From positions 1,645,501-1,709,500 of the forward strand of contig JAXDDX010000059.1 in the NCBI GenBank assembly GCA_034670405.1: a DNA stretch of 64,000 nt. Direction: 5' to 3'. A program made the translations under genes and the position numbers. Each line of letters begins with the position of its first letter. The stretch's first letter is position 1. This DNA comes from Hoplostethus atlanticus (lineage: Eukaryota; Chordata; Actinopteri; Trachichthyiformes; Trachichthyidae). Under the pieces are notes generated by a model. The model was not told the DNA's origin and ran no database searches. It saw only the letters and a program-made list of their open reading frames with translations. Below, in pieces: positions 21,537 to 33,440 of the stretch.

Positions 21537-22504
21537 ATGATTTGGGAACAAAACAATCAGTAGTCTAATCCTTCATTAACTCTCTGTGATAGAGAATTGA
21601 TTTGGAAAATCAACCTGCTGTTTAGATGATAGACTAATCAAACACTATAATCTTCACCAATCACATTCTGGTTCGAGCCTGTTACGTGAGCTGCGGTTAC
21701 TATGACAGCCGTCTCTGAACCTTTGAGTATCTTCTCTTTCACAAACCCCATCTGAAGAGGAGGTATCCTGAGGGACAGTTACCTTTCGGGTACCACCATT
21801 AAAGGGCTTAAAATAAAAGCATCACTACTAGCTTTGCTAAATTCCCTACTCCCAAGCTGGCCACTAACCATCCTCCTCTTCCCATCAATGATAATCTCCA
21901 TCTTGTTCCATATATGTGAACCCGATCACATGCAGACAAGCTGTCTATAGATGAGTCCCGGGGACCATTCTGTGGTTAACCACAGTGCTCTCTGGGGGCA
22001 ACTCGGGCAGTGGATCGGCAGTCAGTAAAACATTCAGTCAGACAGGGAAGACCATCCCAGATTGTCTTGCCTGCACACAGCATCAGTGCTGAGTGGAATC
22101 TTCTGGGCATTGGCTGTGTTAACTAAATTGACACTGGCTTCCAACCTCCTGGCTATCCATCAGTGGAGGGATGAGCACACGGGCTAGAGAGGTATGTCCG
22201 TCTCATGCACTTCCTGCTGTTGCCTTCGTATTTGTTCCCGCTTGGATAAAAAAAGTAGGTGTGAGGCAGAGTGTGGTGGAAAGGATCTCTGTTTTCTCCA
22301 GATATTTTTGGTGATAGCCATTCATTTGCTGTGGGTTTTAGCCTGCAGAGGTCTGTCTTATCTGTTCCTTCTCTTTCTCTCTGGGGGGAGAATCGAGGGT
22401 GAATCTCTAGCCTACTCTCTCATAGTTGATTAGTAACTCCTGCTCTACCCCTATGCTCCAGGGATTCTATGCCAGCTCCCCTCATACAACCCCTTGTCAT
22501 GCAG
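21537..22504. other. Stretch without recognised gene
   Basis: No exon or transposon was recognised. A GGTTCGAGCC word at 21671-21680 resembles a polymerase III B box, but no matching A box or SINE body surrounds it. Confidence 0.4.
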
Positions 22505-22505
22505 C

Positions 22506-22547
<42 letters not shown>

Positions 22548-22590
22548 TGCACACACGCACGCACACACACACATGCACACGCATACACAC
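22505..22590. repeat. Compound (CT)n(CA)n microsatellite
   Basis: About 13 CT units run straight into an interrupted CA tract (with ATGCA and CGCA variants). It creates artefactual frames on both strands. Confidence 0.97.
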
Positions 22591-23122
22591 CTCCCTACAG
22601 TCATGGAAGAGCAATTTGAGGGAATCACACAACCAAGACCTGACATTTGCGGTGCACCTATAACAATGAGAGCTTGATTAAAAGGGCAGAATGAAATGGT
22701 GCCAGCCTCCATTCATTGTCCTTAGCCCAGGCTAAATAGGATTTAAACCTGTGCATGGCAACTGATACCTTTACTGTCAAATCCTGATTGCTTTAAAGTG
22801 GTGAGAAGAAAAGGTCTTGTTATTGTAATTCTTGTGTGTAACTGTATGTAACTGGGGTGTCAGAGGTGCCCAAGTTTACACAGAGCGTCTGGGGATAGAT
22901 AAGGACCAAGCTAACACTAGGATGAGGGAAAGCGTGGCTAACGCTGCTCTGTTGAATGCCATGGTGTTTGAAAGGCACAGGAATAAAGCTTAGTTTTATC
23001 TTGCTTGGGGCAACACACAAAAGGCGCCAGCGTTGCAACGTGGCGGGTTTTAAAATTGGGATCAAAAGGTTCAAGCTAATTAACAAGCTAAATAAGAGTC
23101 CCAAAGCTTCATCTATGTAACC

Positions 23123-23204
23123 ACCCTCGCTCTCTCTCCCTCTCTCTCTTTTACTGCAGTACTTCGGTGTGAGTGTGTGTGTGTGTGTCTGTGTGTGCGT
23201 GTGT

Positions 23205-23252
<48 letters not shown>
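23123..23252. repeat. (CT)n tract and long interrupted (TG)n microsatellite
   Basis: CT-rich at 23123-23150, then TG units from 23172 with a few CT/CG variants, and a pure TG run to 23252. Confidence 0.97.
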
Positions 23253-23253
<1 letters not shown>

Positions 23254-25600
23254 CCTGTGCTAACATATACAGTTTGTCTATCTCCAAAAGTGAAGACAAA
23301 TTGCTCCCCATGCTGAAATGTAAAAATAATCACCAAATTACCTCCAACAAGATCATTCCAATTAACTGTTATATTGCCAGCACGACCCAGGGAGCAAAGC
23401 GACCCATGATCAAGCTTTCTTTTTTAACTGTTTTGATGTTATTTGACTTTTCCAGCAGAGCCCCGAGGTGGCTGGGATGGGGGAGTCAAATGGAAAGGAC
23501 AAGGGCACATAATAAAGACAAATGGCTAGAGCATGAAATTTGATTCAGTGCCTTGGTACAGAAACATTCAGGGGGAAATGGCCAACATTGACAAGCCATG
23601 AATTTCAAAACACTGTCAAATCCAGCAAAGCACACATCCTGCTATAATGACATTGAGTCCCCGGGGGCCTGCGGGGCATTCACACACAGATTGTGGACGC
23701 AATCAATCAGGCTATTGTTCTGATGGACTTTTTTGTGAGTTGCGTGACGCTGTAAAAGTGCCAGGTTCCACATTGACACAAATGGTTACGAATGCCTGCT
23801 AACGATTACCTAAAAATAATGTCTGTAAACCCAAAAGAGCAGTTGTTTTTTTGGGTTTTTTTTGAATGAAAAAGATGAAATTTATTAACGTGAGGACAAC
23901 ACCACTTTATTTATTTAAATACACATTGGAAGCATATGCTTGCAGCAGACCTTTCACTGTGGAGCACACACTTTGTAGTACGATATGAAAACACCATCTG
24001 GTGTGTGAGCAGTGGCTAGGCTAAACTAGCTGGGGCTAGATAGGGCCCTGCTGTGTCATAGGATTATCTTACTGGTTGGTAGATCCGCTCTATTAGCCCC
24101 TAGTGGCTCGGATTATTGGATCATCATTATTATGTGTGACTGAACAAGGCACTAAATACCTGTGCTTCCCTTTTGTAATAAAGAGTTATTAGTGTTAGTG
24201 ATCGGACACATTGTAAGCACATTTTGGAGCTTTACGCATTTATTACACCTTTCGTGCGACACACACACACACACACACACACTGTGTATTTAATACAGGA
24301 TGACTGGTTACTGACTTCAGTTAAAACACGCTCTGCGCTTACAATGGATTCTGCATTTTGACGGGGCATGGCATGCCTGGAGCACATATTTGTTTGTGTA
24401 AGTGAATGTTCCTTTCCATTGCATATAAACAGGATCACAGGCAAGTGCAGGAGACAGCACGTTCAGAGACAGGCCCTCTGCTCAACAAAACGAACATCTG
24501 CCGTTTCTCATCAGCTAGATTGAAGCTAATGACGAGCCGCGAGTGTGCTGACAGAGAGAATGGAATTGGATTGTGTACAAGAGCCCCAGTGAGACTAGAC
24601 ATATGCTTTGGAAAATGTTTGTGGAGTACGGGTGTATATGGTGTATGTCCGTGTTTGTGTGGGTGTGTGGTGTGTGTGTGTGTAAAATCTGAAATACAGA
24701 TACCCAAGAATGAGAGAAAGAAATGGGACAAAGAATACGTTCCTACTATTTCCTTGCAGTCCTATCCATGAATACAAGCAGAGGAAGGGGATTGTGTTAG
24801 TGCAGGTAAAACAACTGCTGTATTCCTCAATCTCTAACAGAGATAATGGAATTACACATCAAAGAAGCTTCTCCCTGGATTCAATTCTTCTGTGACCTGT
24901 CCCAGCCTTTGTTCATATTCACCACGACAACTCCCCGGCCCCAAGCCTCCACCAGCAGGCTTCTCCCTGCTTCCTCCTTCTGTCTAGGGGAGAGATTAAA
25001 TTTAGATGAATATGAAATATTCATTCCCTCTCAGCAACTGATGGACATCGTAATTTGATACAACTTTTGATGCAGCATCTCTCAGTTGTTCTTTTTCATC
25101 ACCAAACACGTTTTTCTTTTCCTCCTCCCACTTTTTGCCGACCGCACTGTTGTCGTGCGGTTGATTCTTCGTACAACCGACCCTTGGGTTTGACTTTGTT
25201 AAAAGTAGAATGCTGAAGTACTATTACAGCTTTTCGCAGTCTCTTGAAACATTTCTGAGTCATTTCAGATGAGACATTTGCACAAACCCCAGCGAGGAGG
25301 ATCTCAGGGAGCATGCGAGTGGAGAGTGCACTCTGTGCAGCTCGCTAGAAGAGCTAATCACATGAAAACTTCTCAGCCTCTCTCTGCTGGTGCAGGGATA
25401 AAGACAACCCTCTGAAGTGGCTCTGTGTTTGGAGACTTCAACCAAAGTGGTGACCACAGCCCGATTTCTCCTACTGAGGTTTTTGAGTGATCACGTTGCA
25501 TGCAGCTTTTAGCACCTCACATGTGTCAGCATACATTTAAATGCTGGGCTATCTCACATATTAAATAAGTCTGAAGTCGTGCTCGCCGACCAGCTGTGGT
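23253..25600. other. Intronic stretch without recognised gene
   Basis: Holds a 12-unit (AC)n at 24259-24282 and a short TG-rich stretch near 24650-24684. No coding exon or transposon was recognised; the 121-codon frame at 24406-24771 has no motif. Confidence 0.4.
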
Positions 25601-25870
25601 AGGGGGCAAAGTGAGAAGCTAAGGAAATGAAAGCACCATGGAATCATGAGGGAGATTGATTAACTGGCACTGATGAAGTGCTTAAAGTATTAGGTAGATA
25701 AAGTAATTGATTATTCAATAAATCCCTGTTAGGCAATGAATAACCTCACTGAGAAATAAAAGAGACAATAAATGATGAATTAGTTTCATCAATCCACAGA
25801 TGAAAGTGACAAAGCACAATGATCTGTTACTATGTTACAATGATTGCCGTATTATAGGAATGTATATATT
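25600..25870. promoter_or_regulatory. Candidate homeodomain/SOX-motif-rich element
   Basis: Within about 270 bp there is an exact TAATTGATTA at 25704-25713 (the dimer site of paired-class homeodomain proteins), several other ATTA/TAAT cores and SOX-like ACAAAG and ACAATG words. Such clusters are common in intronic neural enhancers, but also arise by chance in AT-rich DNA. This is a weak call. Confidence 0.2.
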
Positions 25871-26638
25871 TTCATGTTATCAAATTTGGCTCGGTGTGTT
25901 TGTGTTGCTTAGAACAATTTACAAAACATTCATGTCAGTGATCAAAAAATAGATTAAAACGACTTTTTTTCATCTGCTTTTCTAATAGGGTGTAGCGGCG
26001 CCTTCCCTCTATAACATACTGTACATCAGCGGACGCAAACCTACATGCTATCTTGTGAGAGCAAGAAAAATCACAGTAGTTAAGTCTTGTATGTCTTTGT
26101 CATGATAACATCACATTATACACAGAAATGGGTCCAGGATGTGATGAGAGGGTGCAAAACATCTCAGGGAAAAAAAAATCATTAAAATTAAATGGAAAGG
26201 AGAAAAAGAGGACAGAGTGTGAGAGGACAGATACAGGAGGAATAGTCTTTTCTTCCCTCCAACACTTGCAAGCTTACAGAAGGAGTCTGATCGACCATCT
26301 GGTCTCAACTTAGAGCAATGCACTGTAAAAGCACTAAAATCAATGGCAACAACTCTACCTTGGATGCCCACCATTACCCAGATGGTGTACTTGGAGAACT
26401 GCTTAGGCCACCTAACCAAGAGCAGACACAGCACAGACAGAGAGCACCCTGCTCAACTTACCACCGCCCACCTCGATGATTTTGACGGGTTTGTTTGTGG
26501 TGGTAAGCTAGTGCAATGGTTCCACATTGGCCACGGTGCATTGACAATCAGAGAGCCCTCTGCTGGTTTCAACATTGTGGTTGTGAGAGAGCACACACAC
26601 TCACACATCAAGTACTAATCACGTAAAAAGAAAAAAGT

Positions 26639-26728
26639 ATATATATATATATATATGTTACACACCCGCTCCAAAAACCGGACTGTGCATACTAACACCC
26701 TCTTATAGAGAATGCTATGTGTGCAATG

Positions 26729-26757
<29 letters not shown>
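26639..26757. repeat. (AT)n and (CA)n microsatellites
   Basis: A short (AT)9 at 26639-26656 and (AC)14-15 at 26729-26757, about 70 bp apart. Confidence 0.95.
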
Positions 26758-26759
<2 letters not shown>

Positions 26760-28310
26760 TGCGTGATGCTTTTCTATTGCACTACATGCACTATTCAAAT
26801 AGGCTTCGAACCTAACCACGACTAGAACAGACAAATAAAAGCCAAATTACTTTCAAACATCTTGTGAATTAAATTTTACAATTACTAGATTATTATCTCA
26901 TTCATACTTATTATTATTTCTACACATTTAAAATGAAAACAGTACAAAATAAAATGGATACGCACATGACCTCTGCTCAGAAACATTCTGCTTTACAAGA
27001 CAGACATATCTCTGAGCAAGCCTTTGAATGAATTTGTATTTGTGGCGTTGAGGCAAATTCAGCTAGTTGTTAGCTGGTTGTCAAAATACAATCAAACTAC
27101 AATCGCAAGAACAGAGAAATCCAACTGCACCTGCACTGCAACACAAGATAGATTCTAAAAAAAGCAATTGTGCAACTGTAGCACATTTCAAAGTAAATTT
27201 GTCTCAGCACTCTGACATTTTTAAAAACAAAGCCTGTCACAGTTTATTTCAGGTCTTCATTGAATGTGCTGCCGTAACAAAAGAAAAAAAAATGTCCCTT
27301 TGACCAAAATATTTCAGTTCACATCATAAAAAACAACATCTGATGAATTTACGCAGTTTCTAAGACGTCGCCAAAGTCCATACACAGCAATGTCAGAGAA
27401 GTCATAGCTCTTCAGAGTTCAGCAGTCAATCACCAGGACATGTGGGCCAGCCCAAGTGACTGAGAGCTACATCCATAATGCTCAGCGCCAACCGTTATTC
27501 TAGACATCATGCTTTGTTTTTCTCTTGACCCTCCTTTCATAATTCATATTTGAGGGTTTGAAAACATTCACCCAAGGTTACTCTACTGTAAGCCGTGGTT
27601 TATCCTGTTAAAACTCCTAATACATTTCATTTGAATCAATATGCATTTTCAATTACCATCCACTGAGCTTGACAGACATTATGTATAACAAATTCTGAGT
27701 GGGATGTTAGAGTTCTGCTGATACGTAATACAAGAAATAGCTGATGTGGGTAGGCCATTTCCCTCTGAATAGAAATTAATTGTGGTATATGTTATATGCA
27801 ATTTTGCGACTAAACTCCATTCACCCAGCAATTATACCTTTGCTTGCAGACAAATATCAGCATGCTATTAAGATCCTTTCTCTCCCCGCCTGTACTTTGG
27901 GTGTTGTAGTGGTATGTTAATGTGGGCCAATGCCATTTTGAGTAATTGTCCTGCATGGCACTCAGCCAAATGTCAAAAACGATTTGCCTCGAGACAAAAA
28001 CCGTATTGATCTTCATTCTGCTCCTGTCTCCTGGCGGTGCAAATGTTTCATCGCATCGCCAGTCTCCGAATGACAATTCTCACATTGTTCCTCAGAGTGA
28101 TTTGAAAACGACAGTGCCAGCACCACGTGGGCACTTTATTTCTCACACTATAGACACGAAGGAGAAAAGAGCCTAGGAAAGGACACAGGACTTAGCTGCG
28201 CAATAGTGGGCAACTTTAATCATTATTAGTGCACTGAAAAATGCATACCTTGTTGTTTTGTTTCTGTGATTACTGTCTGGCCACTGTGTATCGAAAATGG
28301 CACACACGTA
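26758..28310. other. Intronic stretch without recognised gene
   Basis: No exon, RNA gene or transposon was recognised. Confidence 0.4.
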
Positions 28311-28386
28311 AGATAAGATAAGATAAGATAACATGAGATAAGATAAGATGAAAACTTTAATGAACCCCTTGGATAAATTGTACCTA
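28311..28386 (-). repeat. LINE-type 3' tail with (AGATA)n
   Basis: About seven AGATA units are followed by AAAACTTTAATGAACCCCTT and GGATAAATTGTA. In teleosts the complementary form, ending in TTATC repeats after an ...ATCAATAAAGT-like word, is a frequent end of truncated LINE copies. Only the tail is present. It lies about 460 bp downstream of grik3 exon 1. Confidence 0.55.
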
Positions 28387-28847
28387 ACAATGTTTGAAAT
28401 TAACTAGGTTAATTTCATACTGTAGCCTATCATTTAATACACTATTCTTAAAAAGTAAAAGTTACTTGCAGAATATAGGCTTGTTTTGGGCTATAAAAAC
28501 GGTATCTTTTTTCAAATGGTTATTGAAAATGGAATACACAACAGAGCATCGTGCATAGAGGTCACATTAACACACAATATTTCACTTGCATGTCTTCAAT
28601 TTTATAGCCACCCGTTTACTATAAGGCATGGCTCTCCTGTTGCTTTGTGTCTATTCACTGTTAAGTAAAATACAAATTCACATGGTGCCCGAACTGCAAG
28701 TGGCAAACGGCAGATTAAAGAGACTCGTTTAAAAATTAGGAACCGTTCCCGCTGTGTGAACGCACAGATAAGGACCCACACTGAAATGAGTAGGGTGCAA
28801 CTTTCAAGATAATCACACAAATTCGGCTGTGTAAATGTGAACAACTT

Positions 28848-28849
28848 AC
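28848..28849 (-). other. Splice donor (GT) of grik3 intron 1
   Basis: Read on the minus strand the junction is CGGATAG|GTAAGTTG, a near-ideal vertebrate donor (G|GTAAGT). It falls exactly where kainate receptor genes end exon 1, within the Arg-Ile-Gly at the start of the amino-terminal domain. Confidence 0.85.
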
Positions 28850-28964
28850 CTATCCGAATAACATGAGGCATCCCGTAAGAGTACTGAATCCAAAAGAGAC
28901 ATGCGAGGAGCGATGTCCAGTATTCCCATATCGCACTCCGGGGAGATAACCAAGTATTTCGCAT
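28850..28964 (-). CDS. grik3: grik3 coding exon 1 (kainate receptor subunit GluK3): start, signal peptide and first mature residues
   Basis: This exon encodes 38 codons plus the first base of a Gly codon. GluK3 is a subunit of kainate-type ionotropic glutamate receptors in neuronal membranes. Seen: ATG at 28964 (A at -3); a hydrophobic core around residues 14-29 (WEYWTSLLACLFWIQY); then GMPHVIRI, and a donor reading ATAG|GTAAGT, with the exon's last base at 28850. Known: human GRIK3 begins with the same layout, including a WEYW motif at the same distance from Met1, a similar signal peptide and mature GMPHVIRIGG. GRIK1 and GRIK2 differ here (APQVLRIG and THVLRFG). The split Gly codon matches a GRIK exon 1/2 boundary. 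The frame stays open upstream only through a TTG at 29000, so 28964 is the start. The open frame past 28850 is intron. The rest of the gene lies beyond the left edge of the window. Orthology to GRIK3 is inferred from this short segment, recalled rather than searched. Confidence 0.87.
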
Positions 28965-29580
28965 GATTGTAAAGTCGCGGGATCCACTTTTTTTTTTCAA
29001 AATTCCAAAGACGGCTCAGAATTGCTCATCAAATTTGAATTCAACGGAGTCATATGTGGATTTCGGTGTCTGCGACAAATTTACGCTCATTGTACTTGGT
29101 GCAACATTCTCCCAGTGTTTTTTTCCCTTTCTTTCTTTACTCGCAAGTCTCAGAACGGCTCGATCAGGATGAAGCCCCCAGTTCCTCACAGGCGGACCAG
29201 TGATACACCTGCGAACGGTGGCTGCTACAATTAGCCTGCAGGAGTCTCTGTATCCCCTCCTACCGTCGATGCTATCTGTCTACTGGCAAGTGCCACAACA
29301 ACCGAGCCGGACTCCCGCACCGCCGTGGAAGAAGGGAACTGCGCCTGCGGAACTTTGGGTCGCCTCGATCGTTTCTGTTATCCCCAAAGAAAACAGAGAA
29401 ATGCGTTACACAATAAGTGCTGGGAATCAATGCTTAATGCAGTTTAGTCATTCGAGTCCCTGTTCCCAGTTACGAAAACTGTTCAGATATCACATATCAC
29501 AGAGATACTTTGAGGATCATTCCGCGGCGCTCCTCTCCAATTGCGCACGGCTATGGCACGACGCTGGTCATCGAAAAACG
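28965..29580 (-). other. Probable grik3 5' leader with short upstream ORFs
   Basis: This is the stretch between the TATA-like box and the grik3 ATG, read leftwards. If transcribed unspliced it gives a leader of about 600 nt. The last 130 nt carry three upstream ATGs: one at 29090 (25 codons, stop ending near 29016), and two in one frame at 29053 and 29029 (18 and 10 codons, shared stop at 28997-28999, about 32 nt before the main ATG). Extent, transcription start and absence of a leader intron are inferences; no transcript was available. Confidence 0.5.
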
Positions 29581-29604
29581 CTCAAATCTGTTCACAAAGG
29601 GTCT

Positions 29605-29613
29605 CTTTATATA
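29605..29613 (-). promoter_or_regulatory. TATA-like box TATATAAAG for grik3
   Basis: The minus strand reads TATATAAAG here, about 640 bp upstream of the grik3 ATG and inside the CpG-enriched block. A start site about 25-30 nt downstream would fall near 29580. The match is good, but single TATA-like words are common in AT-rich DNA, so it is only a candidate. Confidence 0.4.
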
Positions 29614-29840
29614 ATAATCATTTTAGAAATGTTCAAGCTTGTGCTAGATGAAAAGGCAGTGCAGAAAAGCCGTGTGTCTGCGTGCGCCTCACGACCGTTC
29701 TTCCACGGTGCCACTAGAGGCACGCGTCGTTACGCATAGTTGTCAACTGTGTCCAAGAAGTATTTTGCGGAGGTTAGGAGGACACAGATAATGAGCCGGG
29801 TTTCCATTTTCCCTGCTAATCCTGTATCGATAGTCTTGCG

Positions 29841-32800
29841 TTATGCTATCTTCTCAATTCCTTCACACTGCATATGATTCATGGGGAATCTGATGTGTGG
29901 CAGTGATTTACGATTATTTGCCTTTAATTCTGTTTCCAGTACAGCAAATTATAATAAAACATATCTGCATCTTTAATACCCCTGTGGTGGGAATTGCCAT
30001 CCCATTCTAACCTTCTAGCAAAAAGATTAAAAAATAAAATAAACAGAAAACTGTGATACTGTAAATGGGATGAATTATTTGCATGGAGGAAAGAAGTGTC
30101 AGCTGAGGCTTGTGCCACTGACAAAGCAGGCTTCTTATCGTTGTTATTTAAGGCATTTTATCTGTGCCAATGACTACATTAAGCCCCCATAACTGCTTGG
30201 TGCCTATCTGCCTATTTTTCATGCCTCGCAAACAGCCGATACATGCAAAATGCAGGTGAAACATACAGTCACATTGGTACTCACTCACCACTGCAGTGAA
30301 GGTGGTGAAGCCTGGGTGCAAGTATGGGATCACATATGTTTCATTTAGTGCATTATGTATTTTGCCAAGTACAGATAACTGCTACATCATAAGGATAAAA
30401 TTGAACTCAGTTAGTCAATTAGTCGTTTTCGAAATATAGTATTTTTGTATTATTATACAATATATCTAATGAGATATATACACATTCTTAATTCAACATT
30501 CATATTTCTTTATAAGGTAGCACCACAATGTTAGGTTGCTATTGCAGTTATTAAACATACTGTATTCTGAAAACGGCAGAGCTCAAATTGGATGTTGCTA
30601 TTAGAATAGTGTTGATGAGACGGTGCTGTGGCTCATTGGTTTTATTTTTCTGTTTGGAATGGGAGAGAGGAATAAACTGTATGCATCAGGGGGCATGCAA
30701 GCAAGAGCAAGCCAAACTGACTGCCACTGCATATTCATGTCTCCCGGAGCAGATTTATCGCCTCTTGGCACAATGTAAGGACTATCAACGTGAGTTATGT
30801 GGCCCGGCTCTCGCATTATCGAGATTCATTGACTTGCTGCTCTTTCAAATACAAAATGTACACAGCTCTAGCAAACAAGACATTCTGGGTCTGTGGGTGC
30901 CCTCTATAGAGAGATGGTGGACTGTGCTCTCAATCACCTGGGCTGATCGCTGGAGGTAATCCATCCCCCAGTAGCACATAACACATGGAGAGATGATATG
31001 GGATTCAAGCTACAGCAACGCACTTAACTTTCTGGATTTGTGGATTATATTGGATTTGTGCTGTTTGTATTTCTAAGGGTTTGACATAAAAGTGTGATGC
31101 CATTCTTAGTTATGTCTATTATCTGCCCCTCTGCCTTTGTAAAAAAAAACACAATGCAGTTTGGCAGTTGGCACAAAGGGAGGGGAGGCAGGAGGCTTGT
31201 TAGCAGAGACCAGAGCAGGGCAGTAACTCCCTCATCCATGACATCATCTTGTACACAAAGTATGCAATGACATCAAAATACCAAAGGGATATTTCAACTA
31301 CGACTGGGGAGCAACAATCTCTGAATCTCTAACAGAGAGAAAATTGGTCATACTCATGTAAGGATTTTACACATGACTGATGTCTGTCACTGTAGCATGC
31401 CCAAATTTATCGACAATCAACTGCAAAAAAGTGGTTGTAGTGCACAGTTAAGCTTTAAGTCTGAATGAAGGAGGCTGGGGTACACTTTATTTTGGAAAGC
31501 GCTTCACATAGGCCCAAGTCCCTGCTGTATATTTTGAGTGGGTATCCAGTTGAGATCAAAACAGTAGAATTTGATGAGGGCTGTAATAATTTGCTTGTTC
31601 ATATGATGTCTATGTGTCTGTGAAAGGCCACACTGAAGCAAGTCCAAGGGTGAAAGAGCACTGAATGGTAAAGTCTCTCATTCAAGACCAAACTACTGTT
31701 GCATTTACTCAGTCCGTGCACTGCTTGGAGTATTTAAGGTGACACTTTTTAAGCGGATCACACATTGAGATACGACAGCAAAGTCAACTCTATTTTTTTC
31801 CCAGTGAAATGATTGCTGTTGCATTTACAACCGGCTGGCGATCAATGGCTTGTCTGGCAAGTCGGTCATAACTAATGGCTCAGAAAACATCAAGTCCCCA
31901 TTGTAAAACTGGAGACATCAACAAGAGGTGTACTTAGTTGACTGGATTGATCAGCACATTTTGTTTATTTTTTGAAAGATTGTAAGAGAGGAGAAAGAGG
32001 ACAATCAATGTTCCACACAGCGCCTTTCAGTAGTTGCTTATAATACAAGGTTATGATTGGCTGGGAGAAGATGTGCAATCCAAGATGTCAGATTGTTCAT
32101 AATTATTTGGGAAAATTGCTGCGCTTCGATTGAGCCACAAAAAACGAATCATATGAAAGATTTTCACCATTGATTTTGCTTTTCTGTTCAAGAGGAATAT
32201 AAAAGACTCTGCCACCAGACTGAAAATAATGTTGAAGATCGAACATCTCCCCACAACAAAGGGTCAATAGGAACTCATCTCTGAGTGTAATATGGTTATA
32301 AATTAGATGTCTTTTTTCAAGTTTATTTGACGGGAGCCACTTTTTTGATGGCAAAACTTTAGCTTTGTTAAAAAAAAACTGTGAGTCAACTTTTCCAACT
32401 ATGAGGAAATTTCATTGATCTCTTAAAAGAAACGATAAAGGCAAGAAGTTTGATGTTTTGGAGTTGATATTGCATGTTTGTGGCTTCATCGTGTGACTGG
32501 TATAAAGCACATGTAAGATGTGTATTTAATTTAGATATATCTTTGCTTCATGACAGTGCACTTCTATGGGATTGAACAATTTCAAAATTATGTTTCACCA
32601 TGCCTGTCCACTGTAAGCAATGGCCGAGAATAGTATATAGTGTCCCTTTCACATGGGTCACAATGTTGAATAACTGCTATTTGTACATAACACTGCCATG
32701 ACAGTGGGCTTGTGGCAACTCCATTACACTGGGGCTATAACGTCCATGCAGTTTTAGTGGGCAGACACACGTAATTAAATGTCGATTTACCCTCTTCAAC

Positions 32801-33295
32801 TGTACTGGGGCAATATTCCTGCTTTGCTGACAGATTGAATGCTTGCTACAGCCTCATACTCTATGATTCAAGGCAAGGTGCCATGTGCAGACAAGGTTAT
32901 GAAGAATTGGCCCAATTCTGGCGCTGATCGCAACATTTACTGGGGCTCTAGACTGCTCTGCCTCGGAGTTAGAGACGGTTCAAGATGTATGTGCTGCTGC
33001 TGATGTATGTGGCTATGGTGTGTTGGGGAGAGGGGAGACAATCACAGCCCTGATCAGTCATCCAGACAGTCGCTGAGATGGGAAATGACTGCTAGCGGGG
33101 TTGAACCCACTGGTTATAGATGAGAAAAGCACAGAGTAATAATAGATTCCTGACCATCCTGATTTATCTATTGAATTATTAGTGTTATCATCCTTATCAC
33201 CCTCATCATCTATCTTCGATGACCACTGAATGGCAGCTTAAAATGGTGAAGCATTTTTGTACTTCTGTATAACAATTTGAATTTCCCGGCCACAG
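29841..33295. other. 5' flank of grik3, no recognised gene
   Basis: AT-rich sequence with no exon, RNA gene or transposon that I can identify. The 123-codon frame at 30588-30959 (+) has no motif. Regulatory elements of grik3 may lie here but cannot be recognised without alignment. Confidence 0.4.
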
Positions 33296-33440
33296 TTCAA
33301 GATTCAAGATTCAAGAAGTTTATTTGTCACATACACACACGAGGTGTGCAGTGAAATGTAAAGTGGCAATGCTCAGCAGAAATGTGCAAAGGGCAAATAA
33401 CAGGTTCACACTATTTACAATAAAAAAAAAAACACAATAT
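33296..33440 (-). repeat. Truncated LINE 3' end (Rex1-like tail)
   Basis: Starts with tandem GATTCAA words (TTCAAGATTCAAGATTCAAG), then AAGTTTATTTGTCACATACA and GAGGTGTGCAGTGAAATG, and ends in an A run at 33421-33432. The block TTTATTGTCACAT...GGTGTGCAGTGAAAT is a familiar teleost repeat, the reverse complement of a LINE 3' end. The family name is from memory. Confidence 0.6.

Larger units (their letters stand above)
1..28849 (-). other. Part of grik3 intron 1 (right end at the donor; left end outside the window)
   Basis: Everything left of the exon 1 donor should be intron 1 of grik3. I looked on the minus strand for the exon 2 product (GIFEY-like start and the conserved INRNRT...NTTLTYD segment) and did not find it, so the intron should exceed 28.8 kb. 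Large first introns are normal for GRIK genes. It hosts the transposon relics, microsatellites and CpG island listed separately. This rests on the grik3 call and on a by-eye search. Confidence 0.7.
28900..29840. promoter_or_regulatory. CpG-enriched promoter region of grik3
   Basis: By eye there are roughly 50 CpG dinucleotides in about 900 bp, against very few in the surrounding kilobases. The densest clusters are at 29281-29375, 29521-29580 and 29660-29740. The block covers the start codon, the leader and the presumed start site. CpG-rich promoters are usual for neuronal receptor genes. A 179-codon plus-strand frame inside it (29200-29739) has no recognisable motif and is taken as a by-product of base composition. 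Confidence 0.65.

Noticed and set aside
21671..21680. GGTTCGAGCC resembling a polymerase III B box
   Set aside because: No A box, tRNA fold or SINE body around it.
22420..23543. Several His/Thr- or Cys/Val-rich frames
   Set aside because: They are translations of the (CA)n/(TG)n/(CT)n arrays.
26803..26818. GGCTTCGAACCTAACC, a B-box-like word on the minus strand
   Set aside because: No companion A box and no cloverleaf.
1..28849. grik3 exon 2 within the window
   Set aside because: A by-eye search for the conserved amino-terminal-domain start and the INRNRT...NTTLTYD segment on the minus strand found nothing.
29200..29739. 179-codon plus-strand frame in the grik3 CpG region
   Set aside because: It overlaps the promoter antisense. 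Its length is explained by few stop codons in CpG-rich DNA, and no protein feature is seen.
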